Shown here in pieces: positions 52,379-64,000 of a stretch of 64,000 nt of DNA. The notes below the pieces were generated by a model that searched no databases, was not told the DNA's origin, and saw only the letters and a list, made by a program, of their open reading frames with translations. A program made the translations under genes and the position numbers. Source of the DNA: Calliopsis andreniformis. Lineage: Eukaryota; Arthropoda; Insecta; Hymenoptera; Andrenidae. Within the stretch, counting starts at the first letter, position 1; each line of letters begins with the position of its first letter. Where the stretch lies: positions 2,232,001-2,296,000 of the forward strand of contig NW_027480464.1 of assembly GCF_051401765.1 (NCBI RefSeq), written 5' to 3'.

Positions 52379-55300
52379 TTCGATCCTCAATACTCAATCT
52401 TCAATCCTCAATCCTCAATCCTCAATTCTCAATCCTCAATCCTCAATCCTCAATCCTCAATCCTCAATCCTCAATCCTCAATCCACAATCCTCAACCTTC
52501 TATACTCAATAATCAATCTCCAATCCTAGATCGTCAATCCTCAATCCTCAATCCTCAATCTTCAACCCTGAATCCTCAATCCTCAATACTCAATACTCAA
52601 TCTTCAATCCTGAATACTCAATCTTCAATCCTCAATCCTCAATCCTCAATCCTCAGTCCTCAATCTTCAACCCTCAACACTCAACCTTCAATCCTCAATC
52701 CTAAATCCTCAATCCTCAATCCTCAATCTTCAATCCTCATCACTAATCTTCAATCCTCAGTCCTCAATCCTCAATCCTCAACCCTCAATCCTCATTCTTC
52801 AATCCTCAATACCCAATCCTCAATCTTCAGTCCTCGATCCTCAAACCTCAATCCTAATTCCTCAATCCTCATTCTTCAAACCTCAATACCCAATCCTCAA
52901 TTTCAATCCTCAACCCTCAATCCTCATTTCTCAATCCTCAATCCTCAACCCTCAGCCCTCATCCTCCATCCTCAATCCTCAATCCTCAATCCTCATTCTT
53001 CAATCCTCAATACCCAATCCTCAATCTTCAATCCTCAATCCTCAATCCTCAATCCCAATTCCTCAATCCTCATTTCTCAATCCTCAATCCTCAACCCACA
53101 GCCCTCATCCTCCATCCTCAGTACTCAATCCTCTATCCTTAATCTTCAATCCTCAATACCCAATCTTCAATCCTCATTCCTCAATCCTCAATCCTCAATC
53201 CTCAATCTTCAATCCTCAATACTCATTCTGCAACCCTCAATCCTCAAACCTCAATCCTCAATCCTCATTCCTCAATCCTCAATACCCAATCCTCAATCCT
53301 CAGTACTCAATCCTCAATCCTCAATCCTCAATCTTCAACCCTGAATCCTCAATCCTCAATACTCAATCCTCAATCTTCAATCCTCAATACTCAATCTTCC
53401 ATCCTCAATCCTCAATCCTCAATCCTCAATATTCAATCATCAATACTCAATCTTCAATCCTCATTCCTCAATCCCCAATTCTCAATCCTCAATCCTCAAT
53501 CCTCAATCCTCAGTCCTCATACTCAATTCTCAATCCTCAATCCTCAATACTCGATCCTCAATCCTCAGGCATCAATACTCAATCTTCAATACTCAATCCT
53601 CAATCCTCAATCCTCAATCCTCAATCCTCAGACCTCAATCCTCAATCCTCAATATTCAATCATCAATACTCAATCTTCAATCCTCAATACTCAATCTGCA
53701 AACCTCAATCCTCAAACCTCAATCCCCAATCCTCATTTCTCAATCCTCAATACCCATCCTCAATCCTCAATTCTCAATCCTCAATCCTCAATATTGAATC
53801 ATCAATAGTCAATCTTCAATCCTCCATCTTCAATCCTCAATACTCAATCTTCAATCCTCAATCCTCTATCCTCAATCCTCAATCCTCAATCCTCAGGCAT
53901 CAATACTCAATCTACAATATTCAATCCTCAATCCTTAATCCTCAATCCACGATCCTCAACCTTCAATACTCAATACTCAATCTTCAACCCTCAATCCTCA
54001 ATCCTCAATCCTCAATCCTCAATCCTCAATATTCAATCCTCAATACTCATTCTTCAATCATCATCCTCAATCCTCAATTCTCAGTCGTCAATCCTCAATC
54101 CACAATCCTCATTCTTCAATCCTCAATACCCAATCCTCAATCTTCAATCCTCAAACATCAATCCTCAATTCTCAACCCTCAATCCTCAGTCCTCAGTTGT
54201 CGAACCTCAATACCCGACCCTTAGCACTCATCCTAAATCCTCAGTCCTCAATCCTCAATCCTCAAACCTAAATCCTCTACCGTCAGTCCTCGTCCTCAAT
54301 CCTCAAACCTCAATCCTCAATCCTCAATATTCAATCATCAATACTCAATCTTCAATCCTCAATCCTCAATCCTCAATCCTTAATCCTCAATCCACAATCC
54401 TCAACCTTGAATACTCAATAATCAATCTCCAATCCTACATCCTCAAAACTTAATCCTCAATCCTCAATCCTCAATCCTCAATCCTCATTCTTCAATCCTC
54501 AATACCCAATCCTCAATCTTCAATCCTAAAACATCAATCCTCAATTCTCAATCCTCAATCCTCAGTCGTCAGTCGTCGAACCTCAATCCCCGACGCTTAG
54601 CACTCATCCTCAATCTTCAGTCCTCAATCCTCAATCCTCAAACCTAAATCCTCTACCGTCAGTCCTCGTCCTCAATCCTCAAACCTCAATCCTCTATCCT
54701 CAATATTCAATCATCAATACTCAATCTTCAATCCTCAATCCTCAATCCTCAATCCTCAATCCTCAATCCTCAATCCTGAATCCTCATTCCCCAACCCTCA
54801 ATCCTCATTCTTCAAACCTCAATCCTCAACCCTCAGTCCTCATACTCAATTCTTAAATCTCAATCCTCAATCCTCAATACTCAATCTTCATTCCTCAATA
54901 ATCAATCTCCAATCCTCAATCCTCAATCCTCGATCCTCAATCCTCAGGCATCAATACTCAATCTTCAATACTCAATCCTCAATCCTCAATCCTCAATCCT
55001 CAATCCTCAAACCTCAATCCTCAATCCTCAATATTCAATCATCAATACTCAATCTTCAATCCTCAATCCTCAATCCTCAATCCTCAATCCTCATTCTTCA
55101 ATCCTCAATACCCAATCCTCAATCTTCAATCCTCAATCCTCAATCCTCAATCCTAATTCCTCAATCCTCATTCTTCAATCCTCAATACCCAATCCTCAAT
55201 TTCAATCCTCAATCCTCAATCCTCATTTCTCAATCCTCAATCCTCAACCCTCAGCCCTCATCCTCCATCCTCAGTACTCAATCCTCTATCCTCAATCTTC

Positions 55301-58276
55301 AATCCTCAATACTCAATCTTCAATCCTCATTCCTCAATCCTCAATCCTCAATCCTCAATCTTCAATCCTCAAACATCTATCCTCAATTCTCAATCCTCAA
55401 TCCTCAGTCCTCAGTCGTCGAACATCAATCCCCGACCCTTAGCACTCATCCTCAATCCTCATCCCTCAATCCTCAATCCTCAAACCTAAATCCTCTACCG
55501 TCAGTCCTCGTCCTCAATCCTCAAACCTCAATCCTCAATCCTCAATATTCAATCATCAATTCTCAATCTTCAATCCTCAATCCTCAATCCTCAATCCTCA
55601 ATCCTCAATCCTCAATCCTCAATCCTCAATATTCAATCATCAATACTCAATCTTTAACCCTCAATCTTCAATCCTCAATGCTCAATCTTCAATCCTCAAT
55701 CCTCAATCCTCAATCCTCAATCCTCAATCCTCAATATTCAATCCTCAATACTCAATCTTCAATCCTCAATACTCAATCCTCAATATTCAATCCTCAATAC
55801 TCAATCTTCAATCATCAATACTCAATCTTCAACCCTCAGTCTTCAATCCTCAATACTCAATCCTCAATCCTCAATATTCAACCCTCAGCCCCCATCCTCC
55901 ATCCTCAATACTCAATCCTCAATCCCCAATCTTCAATCCTCAATTCTCAATCTTCGATCCTCGATCCTCAATCCTCAATATTCAATCCTCAATACTCAAT
56001 CTTCAATCAGCAATCCTCAATCCCCAATTCTCAGTCGTCAATCCTCAGTCATCAATCCTCAATCTTCAATACTCAATCGTCAATCCTTAGTCCTCAATCC
56101 TCAATCCTCAATCCTCAATCCTCATTCCTCAATATTCAATCATCAATACTCAATCTTCAACCCTCAATCTTCAATCCTCAATACTCAATCTTCAATCCTG
56201 AATCCTCAATCCTCAATCCTCAATCCTCAATCCTCAGGCATCAATACTCAATCTACAATATTCAATCCTCAATCCTTAACCCTCAATCCACAATCCTCAA
56301 GCTTCAATAATCAATACTGAATCTTCAATCCTCAATCCTCAATCCTCAATCCTCAATCCTCAATCCTCAATCTTCAATCCTCAATTCTCAATCTTCAATC
56401 CTCGATCCTCAATCCTCAATCCTCAATATTCAATCATCAATACTCAATCTTCAACCCTCAATCTTCAATCCTCAATACTCAATCTTCAATCCTCAATCCT
56501 CAATCCTCAATCCTCAATCCTCAATCCTCAATCCTCAATCCTCAATCCTCAGGCATCAATACTCAATCTACAATATTCAATCCTCAGTCCTTAATCCTCA
56601 ATCCACAATCCTCAACCTTCAATACTCAATACTCAATCTTCAATCCTCAATCCTCACTCCGCAATCCTCAATCCTCAAACCTCAATCCTCAATCCTCAAT
56701 ATTCAATCATCAATACTCAATCTTCAATACGCAATCCTCAATCCTCAATCCTCAACCCTCAATCCTCATTCCTCAAACCTCAATCCTCAACCCTCAGTCC
56801 TCATACTCAATTCTCAATTCTCAATCCTCAATTCTCAATCCTCAATCTTCAGTCCTCAATAATCAATCTCCAATTCTAGATCCTCAGTCCCCAATCTTCA
56901 ATCCTTAATCCTCAATCTTCAATCCCCAATCCCCAGTACTCAATCTTCAATCCTCAATGCTCAATCCTCAATCCTCAATCCTCAGTCCTCAGACCTCAAT
57001 CTTCAATCCTCAAACCTCAATCCTCAACCGTCAGTCCTCATTCTCCAACCTCAATCCTCAATCCTCAATCCTCAATCTTCAATCCCCAATACTCAATCTT
57101 CAATCCTCAATCCTCAATACTCGATCCTCAATCCTCAAGCCTCAGGCATCAATACTCAATCTTCAATACCCAATCCTCAATCCTCAATCCTCAATCCTCA
57201 ATCCTCAACCATCAATCCTCATTCCTCAAACCTCAATCCTCAACCCTCAGTCCTCATCCTCAATTCTCAATTCTCAATCCTCAATCCTCAATCCTCAATC
57301 TTCAATCCTCAATAATCAATCTCCGATCCTAGGTCCTCAATCCCCAACCTTCAATCGTTAATCCTCAATCTTCAATCCTCAATCCCCAGTCATCAATCTT
57401 CAATCCTCAATGCTCAACCCTCAATCCTCAATCCTCAGTCCTCAGTCCCCAATCCTTAATCCTCAAACCTCAATCCTCAACCGTCAGTCCTCGTCCTCAA
57501 TCCTCAAACCTCAATCATCAATCCTCAATATTCAATCATCTATACTCAATCTTCAATCCTCAATCCTCAAACCTCAATCCTCAATCCTCATTCTTCAATC
57601 CTAAATACCCAATCCTCAATTTCCAATCCTCAATCCTCAATCCTCAATTCTCAATCCTCAATCCTTAATCCTCAGACCTCAAACATCAATATTCAACCCT
57701 CAGTCCTCGTCCTCAATCCACAACCCTCAATCCTCAGTCCTCAATATTCAATCATCAATATTCAATCTTCAATCCTCAATCCTCAATCCTCAATCCTCAA
57801 TCCTCAATCCTCAATCCTCAATTTTCATCCCTGAAGCCTCAATCCTCAATACTCAATCCTCTATCTTCAATCCTCAATACTCAATCTTCAATCCTTAATC
57901 CTCAATCTGCAATCCCGAATCCCCAGTACTCAATCTTCAATCCTCAATGCTCAATCCTCAATCCTCAATCCTCAATCTTCAATCCTCAATAATCAATCTC
58001 CGATCCTAGATCCTCAATCCCCAATCTTCAATCGTTAATCCTCAATATTCAATCCTCAATCCCCAGTCATCAATCTTCAATCCTCAATGCTCAATCCTCA
58101 ATCCTCAATCCTCAATCCTCAGTCCTCAATCCCCAATCCTCAATCCTCTAACCTCAATCCTCAACCGTCAGTCCTCGTCCTCAATCCTCAAACCTCGATC
58201 CACAATCCTCAATATTCAATCGACAATACTCAATCATCAATCCTCAATCCTCAATCCTCATTTCTCAATCCTCAAT
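52379..58276. repeat. Copy of 29852-38370 without the 2,628-bp duplication
   Basis: Offset 22,527 from 29852 (landmarks 31672 to 54199 and 32048 to 54575), rising to 22,534 by 33144/55678, then 19,906 from 35772 onward, so a single 2,628-bp unit is present. The left edge at 52378 cuts into a 2,239-bp unit: CAATGCTCAATCCTCAATCT is followed by TCGATCCTCAATACTC. Differences from 29852-38370 noticed by eye include CTCAAAACTTAATCC near 54443, AATCCCCAATCC near 53721 and CTCAATACTCAATCCTC near 55772. From 55546 it also matches 44486-47216 at offset 11,060. Open stretches 55678-56310, 56957-57361 and 57410-57604 are repeat-encoded. Confidence 0.87.
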
Positions 58277-61200
58277 CTTCAACCCTCAGCCCTCATCCTC
58301 CATCCTCAGTACTCAATCCTCTATCCTCAATCTTCAATCCTCAATACTCAATCTTCGATCCTCATTCCTCAATCCTCAATCCTCAATCCTCAATCTTCAA
58401 TCGCCAATACTCAATCTGCAATCCCCAATACTCAAACCTCAATCCTCAATCCTCATTACTCAATCCTCAATACCCAATCCTCAATCCTCAATCCTCAATC
58501 CTCAATCCTCAGTCCTCAGTCCTCAATCTTCAATCCTCAAACCTCAATCCTCAACCGTCAGTCCTCATTCTCCATCCTCAATCCTCAATCCTCAATCCTC
58601 AATCCTCAATCCCCAATACTCAATCTTCAATCCTCAATCCTCAATCCTCAATCCTCAATCCTCAATCCTCAGGTATCAATACTCAATCTTCAATACTCAA
58701 TCCTCAATCCTCAATCCTCAATCCTCAATCCTCAATCCTCAACCATCAATCCTCATTCCTCAAACCTCAATCCTCAACCCTCAGTCCTCATCCTCAATTC
58801 TCAATTCTCAATCCTCAATCGTCAATCCTCAATCTTCAATCCTCAATAATCAATCTCCGATCCTAGATCCACAATCCCCAATCTTCAATCGTTAATCCTC
58901 AATATTCAATCCTCAATCCCCAGTCATCAATCTTCAATCCTCAATGCTCAATCCTGAATCCTCAATCCTCAATCCTCAGTCCTCAATCCCCAATCCTCAA
59001 TCCTCTAACCTCAATCCTCAACCGTCAGTCCTCGTCCTCAATCGTCAAACCTCAATCCTCAATCCTCAATATTCAATCGACAATACTCAATCATCAATCC
59101 TCAATCCTCAATACTCAATCCTCAATCCTCAAGCCTCAGGCAACAATACTCAATCTTCAATACTCAATCCTCAATCCTCAATCCTCAATCCTCAATCCTC
59201 AACCATCAATCCTCATTCCTCAAACCTCAATCCTCAACCCTCAGTCCTCATCCTCAATTCTCAACTCTCAATCCTCAATCCTCAATCCTCAATCTTCAAT
59301 CCTCAATAATCAATCTCCGATCCTAGGTCCTCAATCCCCAACCTTCAATCGTTAATCCTCAATCTTCAATCCTCAATCCCCAGTCATCAATCTTCAATCC
59401 TCAATGCTCAATCCTCAATCTTCAATCCTCAGTCCTCAATCCCCAATCCTTAATCCTCAAACCTCAATCCTCAACCGTCAGTCCTCGTCCTCAATCCTCA
59501 AACCTCAATCATCAATCCTCAATATTCAATCATCAATACTCAATCTTCAATCCTCAATCTTCAATCCTCAATACTCAATCTTCAATCCTCAATCCTCAAT
59601 CGTCAATCCTCAATCCTCAATTTTCAATCCTCAACACTCAATCTTCAATCCTCAATCCTCAATCCTCAATCCTCAATCCTCATTCTTCAATCCTCAATAC
59701 CCAATCCTCAATCTTCAGTCCTCCATCCTCAATCCTCAATCCTAATTCCTCTTCAATCCTCAATCTTCAATCCTCAATACTCAATCTTCAATCCTCAATC
59801 CTCAATCGTCAATCCTCAATCCTCAATTTTCAATCCTCAACACTCAATCTTCAATCCTCAATCCTCAATCCTCAATCCTCAATCCTCATTCTTCAATCCT
59901 CAATACCCAATCCTCAATTTCTATCCTCAATCCTCAATCCTCATTTCTCAATCCTCAACCCTCAACCCTCAGCCCTCATCCTCCATCCTCAGTACTCAAT
60001 CCTCTATCCTCAATCTTCAATCCTCAATACTCAATCTTCAATCCTCATTCCTCAATCCTCAATCCTCAATCCTCAATCTTCAATCCTCAAACATCAATCC
60101 TCAATTCTCAATCCTCAATCCTCAGTCCTCAGTCGTCGAACCTTAATCCCCGACCCTTCGCACTCATCCTCAATCCTCGTTCCTCAATCCTCAATCCTCA
60201 AACCTAAATCCTCTACCGTCAGTCCTCGTCCTCTATCCTCAAACCTCAATCCTCAATCCTCAATATTCAATCATCAATACTCAATCCTCAATCTTCAATC
60301 CTCAATACCCAATCTTCAATCCTCAATCCTCAATCGTCAATCCTCAATCCTAATTCCTCAATCCTCATTCTTCAATCCTCAATACCCAATCCTCAATCGT
60401 CAACCCTCAATCCTCAATCCTCAATCCTAATTCCTCAATCCTCATTCTTCAATCCTCAATACCCAATCCTCAATTTCAATCCTCAATCCTCAACCCTCAT
60501 TTCTCAATCCTCAATCTTCAACCCTCAGCCCTCATCCTCCATCCTCAGTACTCAATCCTCTATCCTCAATCTTCAATCCTCAATACTCAATCTTCGATCC
60601 TCATTCCTCAATCCTCAATCCTCAATCCTCAATCTTCAATCGCCAATACTCAATCTGCAATCCCCAATACTCAAACCTCAATCCTCAATCCTCATTACTC
60701 AATCCTCAATACCCAATCCTCAATCCTCAATCCTCAATCCTCAATCCTCAGTCCTCAGTCCTCAATCTTCAATCCTCAAACCTCAATCCTCAACCGTCAG
60801 TCCTCATTCTCCATCCTCAATCCTCAATCCTCAATCCTCAATCCTCAATCCCCAATACTCAATCTTCAATCCTCAATCCTCAATCCTCAATCCTCAATCC
60901 TCAATCCTCAGGTATCAATACTCAATCTTCAATACTCAATCCTCAATCCTCAATCCTCAATCCTCAATCCTCAATCCTCAACCATCAATCCTCATTCCTC
61001 AAACCTCAATCCTCAACCCTCAGTCCTCATCCTCAATTCTCAATTCTCAATCCTCAATCGTCAATCCTCAATCTTCAATCCTCAATAATCAATCTCCGAT
61101 CCTAGATCCACAATCCCCAATCTTCAATCGTTAATCCTCAATATTCAATCCTCAATCCCCAGTCATCAATCTTCAATCCTCAATGCTCAATCCTGAATCC

Positions 61201-64000
61201 TCAATCCTCAATCCTCAGTCCTCAATCCCCAATCCTCAATCCTCTAACCTCAATCCTCAACCGTCAGTCCTCGTCCTCAATCGTCAAACCTCAATCCTCA
61301 ATCCTCAATATTCAATCGACAATACTCAATCATCAATCCTCAATCCTCAATACTCAATCCTCAATCCTCAAGCCTCAGGCAACAATACTCAATCTTCAAT
61401 ACTCAATCCTCAATCCTCAATCCTCAATCCTCAATCCTCAACAATCAATCCTCATTCCTCAAACCTCAATCCTCAACCCTCAGTCCTCATCCTCAATTCT
61501 CAACTCTCAATCCTCAATCCTCAATCCTCAATCTTCAATCCTCAATAATCAATCTCCGATCCTAGGTCCTCAATCCCCAACCTTCAATCGTTAATCCTCA
61601 ATCTTCAATCCTCAATCCCCAGTCATCAATCTTCAATCCTCAATGCTCAATCCTCAATCCTCAATCCTCAGTCCTCAATCCCCAATCCTTAATCCTCAAA
61701 CCTCAATCCTCAACCGTCAGACCTCGTCCTCAATCCTCAAACCTCAATCATCAATCCTCAATATTCAATCATCAATACTCAATCTTCAATCCTCAATCTT
61801 CAACCCTCAATACTCAATCTTCAATCCTCAATCCTCAATCGTCAATCCTCAATCCTCAATTTTCAATCCTCAACACTCAATCTTCAATCCTCAATCCTCA
61901 ATCCTCAATCCTCAATCCTCATTCTTCAATCCTCAATACCCAATCCTCAATCTTCAGTCCTCCATCCTCAATCCTCAATCCTAATTCCTCTTCAATCCTC
62001 AATCTTCAATCCTCAATACTCAATCTTCAATCCTCAATCCTCAATCGTCAATCCTCAATCCTCAATTTTCAATCCTCAACACTCAATCTTCAATCCTCAA
62101 TCCTCAATCCTCAATCCTCAATCCTCATTCTTCAATCCTCAATACCCAATCCTCAATTTCTATCCTCAATCCTCAATCCTCATTTCTCAATCCTCAACCC
62201 TCAACCCTCAGCCCTCATCCTCCATCCTCAGTACTCAATCCTCTATCCTCAATCTTCAATCCTCAATACTCAATCTTCAATCCTCATTCCTCAATCCTCA
62301 ATCCTCAATCCTCAATCTTCAATCCTCAAACATCAATCCTCAATTCTCAATCCTCAATCCTCAGTCCTCAGTCGTCGAACCTCAATCCCCGACCCTTCGC
62401 ACTCATCCTCAATCCTCGTTCCTCAATCCTCAATCCTCAAACCTAAATCCTCTACCGTCAGTCCTCGTCCTCTATCCTCAAACCTCAATCCTCAATCCTC
62501 AATATTCAATCATCAATACTCAATCCTCAATCTTCAATCCTCAATACCCAATCTTCAATCCTCAATCCTCAATCGTCAATCCTCAATCCTAATTCCTCAA
62601 TCCTCATTCTTCAATCCTCAATACCCAATCCTCAATCGTCAACCCTCAATCCTCAATCCTCAATCCTAATTCCTCAATCCTCATTCTTCAATCCTCAATA
62701 CCCAATCCTCAATTTCAATCCTCAATCCTCAACCCTCATTTCTCAATCCTCAATCTTCAACCCTCAGCCCTCATCCTCCATCCTCAGTACTCAATCCTCT
62801 ATCCTCAATCTTCAATCCTCAATACTCAATCTTCGATCCTCATTCCTCAATCCTCAATCCTCAATCCTCAATCTTCAATCGCCAATACTCAATCTGCAAT
62901 CCCCAATACTCAAACCTCAATCCTCAATCCTCATTACTCAATCCTCAATACCCAATCCTCAATCCTCAATCCTCAATCCTCAATCCTCAGTCCTCAGTCC
63001 TCAATCTTCAATCCTCAAACCTCAATCCTCAACCGTCAGTCCTCATTCTCCATCCTCAATCCTCAATCCTCAATCCTCAATCTTCAATCCCCAATACTCA
63101 ATCTTCAATCCTCAATCCTCAATCCTCAATCCTCAATCCTCAATCCTCAGGTATCAATACTCAATCTTCAGTACTCAATCCTCAATCCTCAATCCTCAAT
63201 CCTCAATCCTCAATCCTCAACCATCAATCCTCATTCCTCAAACCTCAATCCTCAACCCTCAGTCCTCATCCTCAATTCTCAATTCTCAATCCTCAATCGT
63301 CAATCCTCAATCTTCAATCCTCAATAATCAATCGCCGATCCTAGATCCACAATCCCCAATCTTCAATCGTTAATCCTCAATATTCAATCCTCAATCCCCA
63401 GTCATCAATCTTCAATCCTCAATGCTCAATCCTCAATCCTCAATCCTCAATCCTCAGTCCTCAATCCCCAATCCTCAATCCTCTAACCTCAATCCTCAAC
63501 CGTCAGTCCTCGTCCTCAATCGTCAAACCTCAATCTTCAATCCTCAATATTCAATCGACAATACTCAATCATCAATCCTCAATCCTCAATACTCAATCCT
63601 CAATCCTCAAGCCTCAGGCAACAATACTCAATCTTCAATACTCAATCCTCAATCCTCAATCCTCAATCCTCAATCCTCAACCATCAATCCTCATTCCTCA
63701 AACCTCAATCCTCAACCCTCAGTCCTCATCCTCAATTCTCAATTCTCAATCCTCAATCCTCAATCCTCAATCTTCAATCCTCAATAATCAATCTCCGATC
63801 CTAGGTCCTCAATCCCCAACCTTCAATCGTTAATCCTCAATCTTCAATCCTCAATCCCCAGTCATCAATCTTCAATCCTCAATGCTCAATCCTCAATCCT
63901 CAATCCTCAGTCCTCAATCCCCAATCCTTAATCCTCAAACCTCAATCCTCAACCGTCAGTCCTCGTCCTCAATCCTCAAACCTCAATCATCAATCCTCAA
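58256..64000. repeat. 2,239-bp tandem array, cluster 2 (at least 2.5 units, open at window end)
   Basis: Units start at about 58256, 60495 and 62734. CCTAGG lies at 59322, 61561 and 63800, landmark e at 60135 and 62374. Unit-private marks occur in the same order as in cluster 1 (CAACAATC near 61440 and CAGACCTCG near 61717 in unit 2, CTTCAGTACTC near 63166 in unit 3), so the whole cluster was copied as a block at offset 11,060. Where cluster 1 is cut (52378, equivalent to 63438), cluster 2 continues the unit. Open stretches 58087-58866, 58944-59309, 59404-59745, 61183-61548, 61643-61984 and 63422-63787 are repeat-encoded. Confidence 0.9.

Larger units (their letters stand above)
1..64000. repeat. 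Heptanucleotide satellite array, unit TCCTCAA (TTGAGGA on the - strand)
   Basis: The window is built throughout from a 7-bp unit with consensus TCCTCAA. All copies have the same orientation, and I found no TTGAGGA run on the + strand. The consensus has no G on the + strand, so G appears only in variant units, which gives extreme strand asymmetry. The consensus also lacks CpG and CHG sites: all its cytosines are in CHH context. Common variants are TCTTCAA, TACTCAA, TCATCAA, TATTCAA, CCCTCAA, TACCCAA and TCCTCAT. Occasional 5-, 6- or 8-bp units (as in the CATCCTCCATCC stretches and CAATTTCAATCC) shift the register, so several higher-order periods are not multiples of seven. Short-unit satellites of this kind are known from eukaryotic heterochromatin, for example the 7-bp satellites of the Drosophila virilis group. 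This motif is not one I can assign to a taxon. Both window edges lie inside the array. Confidence 0.98.

Noticed and set aside
7019..63787. About thirty + strand open reading frames of 64 to 259 codons, such as 33144-33776, 47027-47806 and 58087-58866, as protein genes
   Set aside because: All encode only degenerate SSILNPQ repeats, all lie on the strand where the heptamer has no stop, and each starts at a chance ATG in a variant unit (AATGCTC or AATGTTC), apart from one opening at TTGAATCC (20646). There is no domain, signal, promoter or splice context, and copies recur because the DNA is duplicated.
1..64000. Telomeric repeat array
   Set aside because: TTGAGGA differs from the telomere heptamer TTTAGGG and from TTAGG/TTAGGG types. 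Telomerase-made arrays are uniform, whereas this one has ordered variants and kilobase-scale units.
1..64000. CRISPR array (regular short repeats)
   Set aside because: There are no unique spacers, the repeats are 7 bp and contiguous, and no cas genes are present.

Overview
The whole 64 kb window is one uninterrupted satellite array. Its basic unit is a 7-bp repeat, TCCTCAA on the + strand (TTGAGGA on the - strand), and I see no stretch that is not heptamers or close variants of them. I recognise no protein-coding gene, RNA gene, transposon, CRISPR array or inverted segment. A long simple satellite with kilobase-scale higher-order structure points to eukaryotic constitutive heterochromatin (pericentromeric, subtelomeric or a similar block). 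The sequence does not let me name the species.

The array is not a plain (TCCTCAA)n tract. Variant heptamers (TCTTCAA, TACTCAA, TCATCAA, TATTCAA, TACCCAA, CCCTCAA, TCCTCAT and others) occur in fixed orders and mark modules that are copied within the window at constant offsets. Main layout, with boundaries good to about one or two heptamers: 1-590 is the tail of a unit also seen at 4176-4765. 585-13660 is a 13,076-bp macro-unit. 13661-26906 is a second, 13,246-bp version of it, colinear except for one 1,566-bp insertion, deletions of 851 and 538 bp, and a one-heptamer loss. 26907-31000 starts a third copy. 31299-33926 and 33927-36554 are an exact-period 2,628-bp tandem duplication. 38455-44493 is another copy of 6880-12680. 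44486-47216 repeats 35640-38370. 47196-52378 is a tandem array of 2,239-bp units (2.3 copies). 52379-58276 repeats 29852-38370 but lacks the 2,628-bp duplication. 58256-64000 is a second 2,239-bp array, still running at the window end. 44486-52378 and 55546-63438 are copies at an offset of 11,060 bp and differ at only a handful of positions noticed by eye.

Thirty copies of a more diverged, CpG-bearing landmark (core GTCGAAC, followed by CCCGACCCTTAGCAC or a variant) are spread through the array. They fall into five subtypes that track the block structure. Subtypes c and a form a pair 376 bp apart in all seven cases where c is present.

Long + strand reading frames with repeats of the peptide SSILNPQ are a consequence of the 7-bp period: three heptamers make 21 nt with no stop on +, while every - strand frame meets TGA every 21 nt. 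They are not called as genes. Nothing supports a multi-gene system here. The interest is the nested amplification history and the landmark module. All boundaries and similarities were read by eye, and assembly error cannot be excluded in DNA this repetitive.
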